DNA of 64,000 nt from JAITVB01 sp031553805. GTDB lineage: Bacteria; Bacteroidota; Bacteroidia; Bacteroidales; Rikenellaceae. The DNA is taken from the NCBI GenBank assembly GCA_031553805.1, contig JAVBLC010000002.1, positions 186,001 to 250,000 on the forward strand, read 5' to 3'. The position numbers were made by a program, and so were the translations under genes. This document shows positions 1-7,828 of this stretch, piece after piece (the first letter of the stretch is position 1; each line of letters starts with the position of its first letter). Under the pieces are notes generated by a model. The model was not told the DNA's origin. It did not search any database and was given only the letters and a program-made list of their open reading frames with translations.

Positions 1-109
1 GGTCGCCCGAGAGGTAGAAGAGTAGCCCTTCCTGGGCGTTGGCCGTGTGCATACCCGCAAATGCGGCACATAGCAACAACACCTTTACAAGATTGCAAAG
101 ACGTTTCAT
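1..109 (-). CDS. Exported protein, N-terminal fragment (runs off window)
   Basis: Only the first 36 codons are present, read leftward from an ATG at 109. They encode a clear signal peptide (MKR start, a Val/Leu/Ala-rich core, and a likely cleavage after ANA before QEG), then the start of a mature domain with GLLFYLSGD. The gene continues beyond base 1. The mature start resembles secreted LamG-like or glycan-binding proteins of Bacteroidales, but this is too little sequence for a family call. The short secreted ORF at 183-341 lies just upstream on the same strand. Confidence 0.6.
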   Translation of the reverse strand, partial: MKRLCNLVKVLLLCAAFAGMHTANAQEGLLFYLSGD

Positions 110-182
110 AGATCGTTTAGGTTAGATGGGTTGAAGGTCGCGGGGATGATCGATCAAATGTAAGCAAAAAATTGAATAATTA

Positions 183-341
183 CTACCCCGGCGCGAAAAC
201 CGGTTCGCTGAGGTAGAGGTTGTTGCTTCCCCTGACGATACGCACGGTGCCGGCATCGCCCGAGGCCTTGCCTGCCGCCCGCCCGGGAATGGAAAGTGCG
301 GCGGAAAAAAGAAAATAGCTAAAAAACAAAACCAGTCGCAT
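183..341 (-). CDS. Short secreted ORF, possible gene remnant
   Basis: A 52-codon leftward ORF from the ATG at 341 to TAG at 183. It has a hydrophobic leader (MRLVLFFSYF, ending near GRAAG), then only about 25 residues ending in NNLYLSEPVFAPG. A signal peptide joined to so short a mature part suggests either a very small secreted protein or a deletion product that kept the two ends of a larger gene. The tail has weak resemblance to the C-terminus of the NIPSNAP lipoprotein at 7829 (NVYLSPLPYSQF), but I would not assign a family from that. It lies on the strand of, and upstream of, the fragment at 1-109. Confidence 0.35.
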   Translation of the reverse strand: MRLVLFFSYFLFSAALSIPGRAAGKASGDAGTVRIVRGSNNLYLSEPVFAPG

Positions 342-478
342 CTTTACACCGTTTTTATCTCTGGTACAACATCAGTACAACTCAGATAATCCAAAAGGTC
401 ACACAGGGCATCTTCAGCCCGGGCAAAAAAGAAGAGCAAACGTGGGTCTGCTCTTTCCAAAAGTTGAGCGTTGTCTGT

Positions 479-955
479 TTACTCGAATCCGAATATGGCC
501 AGGGCGATCGATCCGATCACGACGACGATGCCCAGCGCACAAAGCAATGAGGTGCCCACGGCCCGCCACACGGAATAGAACGGTCCGTCTGCCTCCTTGT
601 GTTTTTTGAGGAACTTCCCCTGCGACTTTTCGGCGGCAAGGCCGACGATTGCCGTGTAGACGAATGGAATGGCGTAATTGGGCAACTTGTCGAGCACGGC
701 TTCGGGCAGGGCGATCAGTCCGGCAAAGAGGGCGATGGTCCCTACGGTGCACCACAGCAGCCATTGCTTGCCTTCGGCCTTGCGTCCCTGTGCGATCAGA
801 TTTTTCCGGACAAGAATGCCCGCCACCAGTGGGCTGCCCAGGAACGTGCCGACGAGAATCGAATTCATCGAGTGGAATTTGGTGTCGGCCCAGGCGTTTG
901 TCGTTTTCGGTTCGGGCGAGGTTTCTTCGGTCGGTTTGAGTTGAATTTCGGCCAT
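479..955 (-). CDS. Small integral membrane protein of unknown function
   Basis: 158 residues starting MAEIQLKPTEETSPEP. A Pro/Glu/Thr-rich, probably cytoplasmic N-terminus of about 35 residues is followed by about four hydrophobic segments (near 35-55, 68-88, 96-112 and 132-156), linked by basic loops such as VRKNLIAQGRKAEGK. I do not recognise the family; the layout fits a four-helix inner-membrane protein. The nearest upstream sequence on this strand is a terminator hairpin and a displaced tRNA end at 970-1029, so it is probably transcribed alone. Confidence 0.7.
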   Translation of the reverse strand: MAEIQLKPTEETSPEPKTTNAWADTKFHSMNSILVGTFLGSPLVAGILVRKNLIAQGRKAEGKQWLLWCTVGTIALFAGLIALPEAVLDKLPNYAIPFVYTAIVGLAAEKSQGKFLKKHKEADGPFYSVWRAVGTSLLCALGIVVVIGSIALAIFGFE

Positions 956-969
956 AATTTTCAGCGGGT

Positions 970-1012
970 TTTTAAATAAAAAGAAGGCGGATAATAGAAA
1001 TTATCCGCCTTC
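970..1012 (-). terminator. Intrinsic terminator after displaced tRNA 3' end
   Basis: A perfect 13-bp stem (983-995 pairs with 1000-1012, loop AGAA) is followed on the minus strand by a T-rich run. It therefore ends leftward transcription arriving from about 1015, exactly where a copy of the tRNA-Lys 3' end sits. It is probably the original terminator of the tRNA gene. Confidence 0.75.
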
Positions 1013-1014
1013 AC

Positions 1015-1029
1015 GTGGTCCCTCAGGGG
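1015..1029 (-). repeat. Displaced tRNA-Lys 3' end (attachment-site-like direct repeat)
   Basis: GTGGTCCCTCAGGGG is identical to 5762-5776, the acceptor stem and T-arm end of the tRNA-Lys gene, in the same orientation. No other part of a tRNA is present here. A terminator follows directly on the minus strand. This is the arrangement left when an element integrates at a tRNA 3' end and supplies its own copy. Confidence 0.6.
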
Positions 1030-1309
1030 ATTGTACTGTCTTAGAATGTGCTGTATTTCAATGCATTGTCTCGCGGTTTAAATTTTTGTACCACGATTTA
1101 GCCATGTACGTCCTTCATTGATATGCATTGGACTGCATATGGTCTTGGGGCAAATGTAGGAATTATTTGAGAATAGATCATATTAAACGACTAAAATTCC
1201 TTATCGTTTTATTACCCAAACCCCTGTTTTGTCAGAACCCCTACTTTCCAGTATGTCTGCCTGTTCCATTTTTTCGACAAACCGTAAATTTACTAACTCT
1301 CAGTTGTTT

Positions 1310-1725
1310 AGCAACTTATGCCTGTGCAATAATTGTTGTTCTTTGCAAGCGGTGCAATGGTCTTTTCTTGGGTTTCAGATAATTTTACACCTGCATCCGC
1401 CAACTCACCCTTGTGATATTTCTCTTTAAATTCGGTGGTAGCCTGTTTTAGTGGCTGAGAGCATAAATTGAGCAAAAATCCTGCTGTCATTGTGATGCGT
1501 AAAGCACTGTATGGCACAATAATATTCCTGCTGGTTACGGGCCACAATGCTTTCGACCGGCAGCCAGGCGAACACCGGGTTCTCCTGGTACCGCAAAAGC
1601 GTTTGCCACATCCGGCCCATTCGCCCGTTGCCGTCACTGAACGGGTGGATGTATTCAAATTCGCAGTTGAAAAATACAGCTTTTCATTATCTGCGGAAGT
1701 TTCACGATTCTAACCCGATGAGAAG
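1310..1725 (-). pseudogene. Fic-family protein, C-terminal fragment with frameshifts
   Basis: On the minus strand one frame carries a textbook Fic active-site motif, FEYIHPFSDGNGRMGR (HPFSDGNGR encoded at 1621-1647), followed by Fic-like sequence (WQTLLRYQENPVFAWLPVES) down to about 1430. Upstream, a helix resembling the Fic segment before the motif (LPQIMKSCIF) lies in another frame, with the shift in a T-run near 1671-1676. Downstream, the sequence TEFKEKYHKGELADAGVKL lies in a third frame. The N-terminal half of a Fic enzyme (AMP transfer to proteins) is missing. It is therefore a broken relic within the tRNA-Lys island. Confidence 0.75.
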
Positions 1726-1757
1726 AGCATTTTATGGTATTTTTTTGTTATCGAATG

Positions 1758-1787
1758 GTTGTTTTTTAAAAAAAAGTGATACCTTTA
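1758..1787 (+). promoter_or_regulatory. Candidate promoter of the coiled-coil lipoprotein gene
   Basis: GTTG at 1758-1761, an 18-bp spacer, then TACCTTTA at 1780-1787. This is close to the Bacteroidota TTTG / TAnnTTTG pattern, about 48 bp before the ATG at 1836. The last -7 base is A, not the usual G. Confidence 0.4.
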
Positions 1788-1835
1788 TAGGGATGAGTAA
1801 CATATACGGTTTCCCAACTCTAAAAATTTACCCCC

Positions 1836-4800
1836 ATGAAAAAGAAATTACGCAGATTTTCTTTTATTCTTACTATTTTTGCCGTGCTTGCAAGCTGCGG
1901 CAAGGATTATGACTCTGACATCGATGCCCTGTGGAAAGAGCTTAATGGCAAAGCCACAGTGGAACAATTGCAGAACAATCTGACGAATCTCCAAACATCG
2001 CTGGAAAACGCCAAAACCGAATTGGAGAAAGCAAAGACCGATGCCGCTGCCGCCCTGGCCGCTGCCAAGAAAGCGGGGGATGATGCCGCTGCTGCCGCTC
2101 AGGAAGCCATTCAGAAAGCCAATGCCATCAAAGAAGAGAGCATTGCCGCAGCTCAAGCCAAAGTCGACGCACTGAACGCCGAGTTGATCGCAAAAATTGC
2201 GCAGGTAAGCGCCGCGTTGGCCGGCAAGGCGGACAAGACCGAACTCGAGGCACTCCGGCAGCAATTGAGCGACATGCAGTCGGAAATCGACGCTATTGCA
2301 GCCGAGATCATCGAGTTGGTGAGCCACCGGCTGACCAGCCTCACCGTGATCCCGACCACTACGCTCAACAATGCCCCGGCGATCCTATTCCGGAGCCTGA
2401 CGTATGTTCCCCAGGTATTTGACGCCACACATACGGCCTATACGATTCCGAACGAAGTTGATGGCATAGGCACCGGTGAAGTAACCAAGAACTCGGGAGC
2501 CCGTCTTTACATCGACAACGGGGAGACCCTGGTGCAATATCAGGCAAATCCCAAGGTGGGCGTCCGGACGCAGGACATCGCGACTCCCTATTTTATGGGG
2601 AACGTGCAGACCAACATCACCCGCTCGGTCGACAACGCACTGGCGGGAAAAAACACCCCGATCGCGGTGTCGCGGTATGAGATGGATCCGGCTACGGGCG
2701 TCCTGTCGGTCTATGTTAGAAAGAGCGTACCTGCCGCCACTAACATCAGTTTTGAACAAGGTACCGGCACCGATAAGTATTATATCGCCAGCCTGCGTGT
2801 GCCCATTGCGTCGGCCCTCTACTCCGAATCGGACAAGAACGCAGCCGCAGCCGGCAATGCCCCGGAGGTAGCGGCCGACTACATGCGCATCACCGAGACT
2901 ACGGTGGTCCCGATGATCAAACAGGCCGGCACGGTACCCCACGTACCGCATACTGTAAATTACGACAGGAAAGAGTTGCTTAATGGGAAAAACGTGGACG
3001 GGAAATACCTCCACTACCACGACTCATCTTCTGTGTACCAAAGCGAACTCGGCCAATTGATAGACCACAAGGTCGCCTGGAATGCGACGCTCGACCTGAA
3101 AACCCTTGTTACGGTCTGTGAATTCGAGAAATATTTCAAGAACCCGAATGGCACCGACAACATCACTGTAGGCAGCCACGCCGATATTGCCGACTTCAAG
3201 TCATACGGCCTGGCATTCCGCTTCGCCATAGCCAAAAAAGCATATAACAAAGGGGCCAATAACACCGACCAGCAGCAGTTTGCCACGATCGACGATCCGG
3301 TCAACGGGCTGCTGACGTCCAAGGTCTACACCGTCGGCGGTGCCTCTCAAACCGCCGTGGGCCGCGAACCGATCGTGCGCATCATGCTCATGGACACGGT
3401 CCGCCAAAATCTGGTGGCTCTGCGCTACATGAAGCTGCAATTCACTACCGAAGGAAGCGGCGTCGGGCCGGATGCGCCCGTCACCCTGTCCGAATTCGTA
3501 TTCCCGGATCAGTTCTTGACCTCCAAATCACATACCCAGTTGTTCGGCACCCAGCCTATGAACGAAATGATATATGCGCAGATCGGGGATAACGGCATGA
3601 CCAAGGACCAGTTCCATGCCATTTACAAGAAGATCGAGATCGTGGAGTTGATTAAGGACGGGGGCACCACCAATATGCTGGACCCGGCTTCGGGCTTGAA
3701 TCTCTCCAATCGCGTTCTCGATGACACTTACAATGGCAATGTCGGCGTTACCGTCGCCCAGGCGGACGCTTATGCGAAGAATGCGACCGATGATCCGATC
3801 AGTGACGACGTCATAGTTGCCCTGGCCAAGGATCAGAATCAAGCGGGTGCTTCCTATAACCTGAAGTGGTATATGTCGCCGAAGGCCATCGGGACGCTCA
3901 AGACAGGTGGTTCCTCGACCTACGTGATCAAGATCAAGTTCGTCGACCCGTCGGGCCAGAATCCCTACATCACCAAGACATTCAAACAGACTATCGTCCT
4001 GCCCACTCAGTCGTTCGTATACAGCAGCATAGGGTGGGATGCCGCCGCGCCGGGCCAGATTTTCAACGTGAGCCCGTATCTTTATGACAATGCGAGAGAC
4101 CATCAGGTTGCGCCTCCGCTTTGGGCATATGGCGCATGGACCGGCTGGAACACGGGCAAAGACCACTACAACCACATCGGGGCCGACCTGATGAACGGCT
4201 TTGTCTACAGCGGGACGTCGCTTAAACCGGCGAACCTCGACCAGTTTATCCGCTATATACGTAGCGCGTCCAAAGTGCGTATTGAGTTCAACGACAAGAA
4301 GTTTGCCAATTACGCCCACCTGGCGGGTTATACGGTGACCAACAACCGGCAGGCGCTTTGGAGCAACTCGCAACCTGCGATAAGCACTGCCGAGCTGCAA
4401 ACATACGCCCACCCCGGAACGGTGAACGACGCCCGCTACGACAGGCTGGCCGCCACGATATGGAACCAATTCGGCGCCACCGCGGTGGAAAATGTCAACA
4501 CTACGAACTTGCCGTGGACCTATAATGAAACTTTGGGCACCGGAGTCAACCAAGCCTCGGCGCAACTCTGGCTCTCGGAAATCAACGACAGCGATGGCAG
4601 TACCGCGGCAAGCAACCTGATTGGCAAGAAAGTCCCGATACAACTGGTAGTCGAATATAACCAGTATAACCAGATTCCGGTGCTGGATTTCGAGGTCTAT
4701 ATCCTGGATCTGCTCACTTTCTCGATTGGCCAACTTCCGGCGTTTAAAGATGGGGTTGTCAACGGCAGTTTTATCGATGTGGAATCTAACACGAACATCG

Positions 4801-5228
4801 TCGACAGGAACAAGCACATCGTATCGCGCTCCGCACTGGCCACCCCCGACCCGAATCCGGCCGGATTGATAGGCGGATTCAGCCAGCAACTGTGGGACTA
4901 CTATCAGCTGCGCAATATCATATTCAAAACAGGGACAGCCAAGACGAACCTGAGACAGCAGGGCAACGTCTATGTTCCGACCGAAGGAGTGACGAACGGG
5001 CCGCTCCCCAGTGATCGCGTTATCAAGCAGGTCGATAGTTACGTTCCAGGGACGGGTGCCTATACGGAAGTGACTCGGAATCCGACCCATCTGCGCTTTT
5101 TCAGCGAATCGACCGCTCCCCCGGTAAGCCAGGACTATAAGGTATTTATGGAGGTGCAACTGAGCTATAAGTGGGGAATTAAAACCACTAACATTGCAAT
5201 CGAAGTAAAAGCGGCCCCCGAGCCGTAA
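1836..5228 (+). CDS. Large surface lipoprotein with N-terminal coiled coil
   Basis: 1130 residues. A lipoprotein signal ends in the lipobox LASC (Cys21), so the protein is probably anchored in the outer membrane. Residues about 28-165 are an Ala/Glu/Lys-rich heptad-like coiled coil (runs such as AKTDAAAALAAAKKAGDDA), which may act as a stalk or oligomeriser. The remaining roughly 950 residues are Thr/Asn/Gly-rich, beta-type sequence without a motif I can name. Coiled-coil stalks of this kind occur on Bacteroidales surface proteins, including some with a PL29-lyase-type N-terminal domain, but I see no catalytic signature. The gene lies in the tRNA-Lys island between two pseudogene fragments, yet is itself intact, with its own candidate promoter and terminator. 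Confidence 0.85.
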   Translation: MKKKLRRFSFILTIFAVLASCGKDYDSDIDALWKELNGKATVEQLQNNLTNLQTSLENAKTELEKAKTDAAAALAAAKKAGDDAAAAAQEAIQKANAIKEESIAAAQAKVDALNAELIAKIAQVSAALAGKADKTELEALRQQLSDMQSEIDAIAAEIIELVSHRLTSLTVIPTTTLNNAPAILFRSLTYVPQVFDATHTAYTIPNEVDGIGTGEVTKNSGARLYIDNGETLVQYQANPKVGVRTQDIATPYFMGNVQTNITRSVDNALAGKNTPIAVSRYEMDPATGVLSVYVRKSVPAATNISFEQGTGTDKYYIASLRVPIASALYSESDKNAAAAGNAPEVAADYMRITETTVVPMIKQAGTVPHVPHTVNYDRKELLNGKNVDGKYLHYHDSSSVYQSELGQLIDHKVAWNATLDLKTLVTVCEFEKYFKNPNGTDNITVGSHADIADFKSYGLAFRFAIAKKAYNKGANNTDQQQFATIDDPVNGLLTSKVYTVGGASQTAVGREPIVRIMLMDTVRQNLVALRYMKLQFTTEGSGVGPDAPVTLSEFVFPDQFLTSKSHTQLFGTQPMNEMIYAQIGDNGMTKDQFHAIYKKIEIVELIKDGGTTNMLDPASGLNLSNRVLDDTYNGNVGVTVAQADAYAKNATDDPISDDVIVALAKDQNQAGASYNLKWYMSPKAIGTLKTGGSSTYVIKIKFVDPSGQNPYITKTFKQTIVLPTQSFVYSSIGWDAAAPGQIFNVSPYLYDNARDHQVAPPLWAYGAWTGWNTGKDHYNHIGADLMNGFVYSGTSLKPANLDQFIRYIRSASKVRIEFNDKKFANYAHLAGYTVTNNRQALWSNSQPAISTAELQTYAHPGTVNDARYDRLAATIWNQFGATAVENVNTTNLPWTYNETLGTGVNQASAQLWLSEINDSDGSTAASNLIGKKVPIQLVVEYNQYNQIPVLDFEVYILDLLTFSIGQLPAFKDGVVNGSFIDVESNTNIVDRNKHIVSRSALATPDPNPAGLIGGFSQQLWDYYQLRNIIFKTGTAKTNLRQQGNVYVPTEGVTNGPLPSDRVIKQVDSYVPGTGAYTEVTRNPTHLRFFSESTAPPVSQDYKVFMEVQLSYKWGIKTTNIAIEVKAAPEP

Positions 5229-5284
5229 ACACCGGCATCGCTTAAAAGGGGCGCTTCCCGACCGGAAGCTTATCCATAGCCTGA

Positions 5285-5330
5285 AAAACACCCGGAATGA
5301 CATTCATTGTAGTCGCTCCGGGTGTTTTAT
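5285..5330 (+). terminator. Terminator of the coiled-coil lipoprotein gene
   Basis: AAAACACCCGGA pairs with TCCGGGTGTTTT around a 20-nt loop, giving a 12-bp GC-centred stem with a T-run, about 57 bp after the stop at 5228. Confidence 0.8.
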
Positions 5331-5374
5331 TGTCTGGCAGACCCGGCTTTCCATACCGGCGCGGATGTACGTCA

Positions 5375-5575
5375 TTACGCGTCAAACCATTCGTTCTGGG
5401 ACAGGAGGCCGATGTCCGTCACATGTTCGACCTGGGAGCTTATGAAAGCCGTATAGGGGACGATGTTTGGGCCGTAATCATCCGTTGTACTTTTCCCGAG
5501 TCTATCAGCCAGCCAAACTTGTGTTAACCCTTTCTCCTGTAAAGCCTCCTTAATCGATTCATTTTCACCTGATTG
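5375..5575 (-). pseudogene. XRE-type helix-turn-helix regulator, truncated
   Basis: The leftward frame reads ESIKEALQEKGLTQVWLADR then LGKS, the first two helices of an XRE/Cro-type DNA-binding domain (the family usually reads IKEVLxEKGxxQxWLAExLGKS). The homology stops just after the recognition-helix start and unrelated codons follow to a TAA at 5375-5377. No in-frame ATG precedes it. It is therefore a relic of a small repressor, plausibly from the mobile element inserted at tRNA-Lys. The rightward 76-codon ORF over the same bases has no protein-like features. Confidence 0.55.
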
Positions 5576-5715
5576 ATGGTTTTAAAACTGTCATTGCTTT
5601 ATAAGGTTATTGCAAGCAACACATCTTTCAAAACATTGCACTTTTCAGTGTAAAACATCATGGAGGAAAAACTCCCGTTTTCAGGCAAAATCAGACAGAT
5701 TCTCTAATATGCCTA

Positions 5716-5757
5716 AAAAGAAAAAACCTCGACAATCATCTGATTATCAAGGTTTTT
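5716..5757 (-). terminator. Terminator of tRNA-Lys
   Basis: A 14-bp stem with two mismatches (5725-5738 with 5741-5754) is followed on the minus strand by a T-run, and begins 9 nt after the tRNA 3' end. Confidence 0.8.
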
Positions 5758-5762
5758 GCAAG

Positions 5763-5835
5763 TGGTCCCTCAGGGGCTCGAACCCTGGACCCCAACATTA
5801 AGAGTGTCGTGCTCTACCAGCTGAGCTAAAGGACC
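5763..5835 (-). tRNA. tRNA-Lys, anticodon CTT
   Basis: A 73-nt cloverleaf on the minus strand. The acceptor stem GGTCCTT pairs with AGGGACC (one G-T pair), the D-arm has GCTC/GAGC, the anticodon stem CGACA/TGTTG encloses loop CTCTTAA with anticodon CTT (reads AAG), and the T-arm has GGTTCGAGCC. CCA is not encoded. Its 3' end is the core of the 15-bp repeat at 1015-1029. Confidence 0.93.
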
Positions 5836-5847
5836 ATTTTGCGGGGA

Positions 5848-5878
5848 CAAAGATAAGCCGTTTTTCAAAAAATGCAAA
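5848..5878 (-). promoter_or_regulatory. tRNA-Lys promoter (TTTG-19-TATCTTTG)
   Basis: On the minus strand TTTG (5878-5875) is separated by exactly 19 bp from TATCTTTG (5855-5848), a perfect match to the Bacteroidota primary-sigma promoter. It ends 12 bp before the mature tRNA 5' end. Confidence 0.85.
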
Positions 5879-5993
5879 AGAAAAATCGCTCGGCCGACCG
5901 CTTTTTTCGCATTTTGCACCCGAACCCGACTAAAAATCGGTACTTTTACACGCCGGATAAAATTTTTCGGCCCCTTTGTGCGTTGAAATGAAT

Positions 5994-6713
5994 ATGAAAC
6001 GATTCCTGCTGGTCGTGCTGGTGGCCTTACCCGTTTGGGGGATAGCTCAGTCGCGTGTGCCCGATAACGAGCGGATAGAACGCCTGACGGGCGACTCGGC
6101 CTCGATCTATTTCTATCCCCGGCTGATGAGTCGTTACCTGCACTGCGACACTACGTTGACTCTTGACGATTACCACTACCTTTATTACGGCTATATATTC
6201 CAGCCCGATTACGATCCCTGGACGTCGCCCGTCGAGGCCGACAGCGTGCTGAACGTTTTCGGGCGCAACGAGAATCCGTCGCCCCTCGAGTGCCGCCAGC
6301 TGATCGAGTATGTCAACCAGATCATGCTGCGCGAACCGTTCAATCCGCGGCACCTCAACCTGTTGATCTATGCCTATGGGGTGATCGGCGACCACGAGAT
6401 GGAGTTGAAAAATTTCGACCGGCTCGAATGCCTGATGGAAACGATCATCGCCTCGGGTACAGGATTGAAAGAAGATTCGCCTTGGCACGTGCTCTACTTC
6501 AACCACATCGAGGATTTGTTGCTTTACCTCGACCTGAAACAGGGCAAGCACATTCTGGTGAGCCGCACGGTCGAATATGTGCCGTTGCTCGAACGCACCA
6601 AGGGCGGGGCGAAGGGCTATTATTTCGATTTCGGGCGGCTCTATACGCGCTTGCCCGATCCTCCGGAGAAGCAGAAGCGCACGGCCACGTTTAACGGCAT
6701 TCGCATCCGCTAA
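5994..6713 (+). CDS. DUF4919 family exported protein
   Basis: About 239 residues with a signal peptide (MKRFLLVVLVALPVWGIAQS). The conserved core of DUF4919 follows: YPRLMSRYLHCDTTLTLDDY, then HYLYYGYIFQPDYDP. This family is common in Bacteroidales and has no known function. The C-terminal half (MLREPFNPRHLNLLIYAYGV onward) is helical and repeat-like. I chose the ATG at 5994 because it starts the signal peptide; an ATG at 5988 adds two residues. It is probably monocistronic, between the tRNA-Lys promoter and a terminator shared with ddh. Confidence 0.85.
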   Translation: MKRFLLVVLVALPVWGIAQSRVPDNERIERLTGDSASIYFYPRLMSRYLHCDTTLTLDDYHYLYYGYIFQPDYDPWTSPVEADSVLNVFGRNENPSPLECRQLIEYVNQIMLREPFNPRHLNLLIYAYGVIGDHEMELKNFDRLECLMETIIASGTGLKEDSPWHVLYFNHIEDLLLYLDLKQGKHILVSRTVEYVPLLERTKGGAKGYYFDFGRLYTRLPDPPEKQKRTATFNGIRIR

Positions 6714-6849
6714 GCGGTGCATCCCCTGGTAGTGCGTTCCCGCACAAGGAGTTTTCAACGCGAAGAGAACACCGGGTGTGGACACACTTATGTTCGGCAT
6801 AGGAACATGCCTCTTCCGAGACATAAAAACCTCTTGTGTGCAGGGCGAA

Positions 6850-6890
6850 ATAAAACGCGGTGGGCTTTTGCCCGCCGCGTTTTATTATAA
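6850..6890. terminator. Bidirectional terminator between DUF4919 gene and ddh
   Basis: AAAACGCGGTGGGC pairs with GCCCGCCGCGTTTT (6852-6882) around a short T-rich loop, with A- and T-runs on its two sides, so it can serve both convergent genes. Confidence 0.85.
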
Positions 6891-6907
6891 AAGAAAGTGT
6901 CGAAGCC

Positions 6908-7804
6908 CTATACCAGCTTCCGGATCAGCTCCTGCCGGTCGCCATAAAGCATATCGATCACCGGAACTTCGATCATCGTGTAAGCCCCCGGCCGCTGCAG
7001 GAGCGAGGCACGCGCCACACTGACCAGCACCTGGGCCGTAAGCGCAGGATTGTTGATGCTCATGTTGAACTCAAACCGCTGGTTGGGCGTTTTTCCGGAG
7101 ACCCCTTTGCGTACGAGGTTTACGCCGTGGCCCATATCCAACAGGTCGTCCACACACTCGACTTGCATCACGTGGGTATCGTCGTGTGCAAAATAGTCGT
7201 CCGACTTGATGCGGCCGGCCACCTCGTGGAATGAATATCCGTCTTTGACTTCGATGTAAACCATCCGGCGGTGAATGCCCGTGCCGGTGGGAATAGTCAT
7301 CGACAGGGCGGCTTTCACCCCTTCGATCGCTTTGACGGCGACGGTGTGGCCCATACTCATGCCCGGGCCGAAGTTGGTGTATGTCACCCCTTTCGGGGCG
7401 CAGGCCTGCATCAGCGCACGCACCATCGAGTCGCTCCCCGGGTCCCACCCGGCCGAGATAATCGACACCGATCCGTTGCGTTTGGCCACTTCGTCGAGGC
7501 GTGCGCGGAGTTCGACGATGCCGCCGTGGATGTCGAAGCTGTCGACCGTGTTGATGCCCAATTCAAGGGCTTCGACGGCGAATGTTTCGACGCTGCGCGT
7601 GGGGGTGCACAGGATGGCCACGGCCACGTCCTTCAATTCTTTCAACATCCCGACGACCGGATAACCGGCCAACTCGGCGGGGACGTTCATGGCGTCGCGG
7701 CGCACGACGCCTGCAATTTCAAAATCAGGCGCCGCTTCCAACGCCTCCAACACATAGCGGCCGATGTTTCCATAGCCGACAATCGCTGCTCTGATCTTTT
7801 TCAT
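6908..7804 (-). CDS. ddh: meso-Diaminopimelate D-dehydrogenase
   Basis: 298 residues, normal length. The Rossmann motif G10-Y-G-N-I-G15 follows the MKKIRAAIV start. Family sequences include VVRRD after the second strand, STVDSFDIHGG-type (here NTVDSFDIHGG) and SAGWDPGSDSMVRAL. The enzyme (EC 1.4.1.16) converts tetrahydrodipicolinate, ammonia and NADPH to meso-DAP in one step, serving peptidoglycan and lysine synthesis. It is the last gene of a leftward cluster after the NIPSNAP lipoprotein (24-bp gap) and ends at the shared terminator. Confidence 0.95.
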   Translation of the reverse strand: MKKIRAAIVGYGNIGRYVLEALEAAPDFEIAGVVRRDAMNVPAELAGYPVVGMLKELKDVAVAILCTPTRSVETFAVEALELGINTVDSFDIHGGIVELRARLDEVAKRNGSVSIISAGWDPGSDSMVRALMQACAPKGVTYTNFGPGMSMGHTVAVKAIEGVKAALSMTIPTGTGIHRRMVYIEVKDGYSFHEVAGRIKSDDYFAHDDTHVMQVECVDDLLDMGHGVNLVRKGVSGKTPNQRFEFNMSINNPALTAQVLVSVARASLLQRPGAYTMIEVPVIDMLYGDRQELIRKLV

Positions 7805-7828
7805 TTTGTTAAGTATATGGGGATTTGT

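Noticed and set aside
3528..5303. 591-codon open frame antisense to the coiled-coil lipoprotein
   Set aside because: No signal, motif or promoter. The sense frame has a lipobox, promoter and terminator.
5297..5527. 76-codon rightward ORF
   Set aside because: It starts inside the terminator loop, and the other strand encodes a recognisable XRE fragment.
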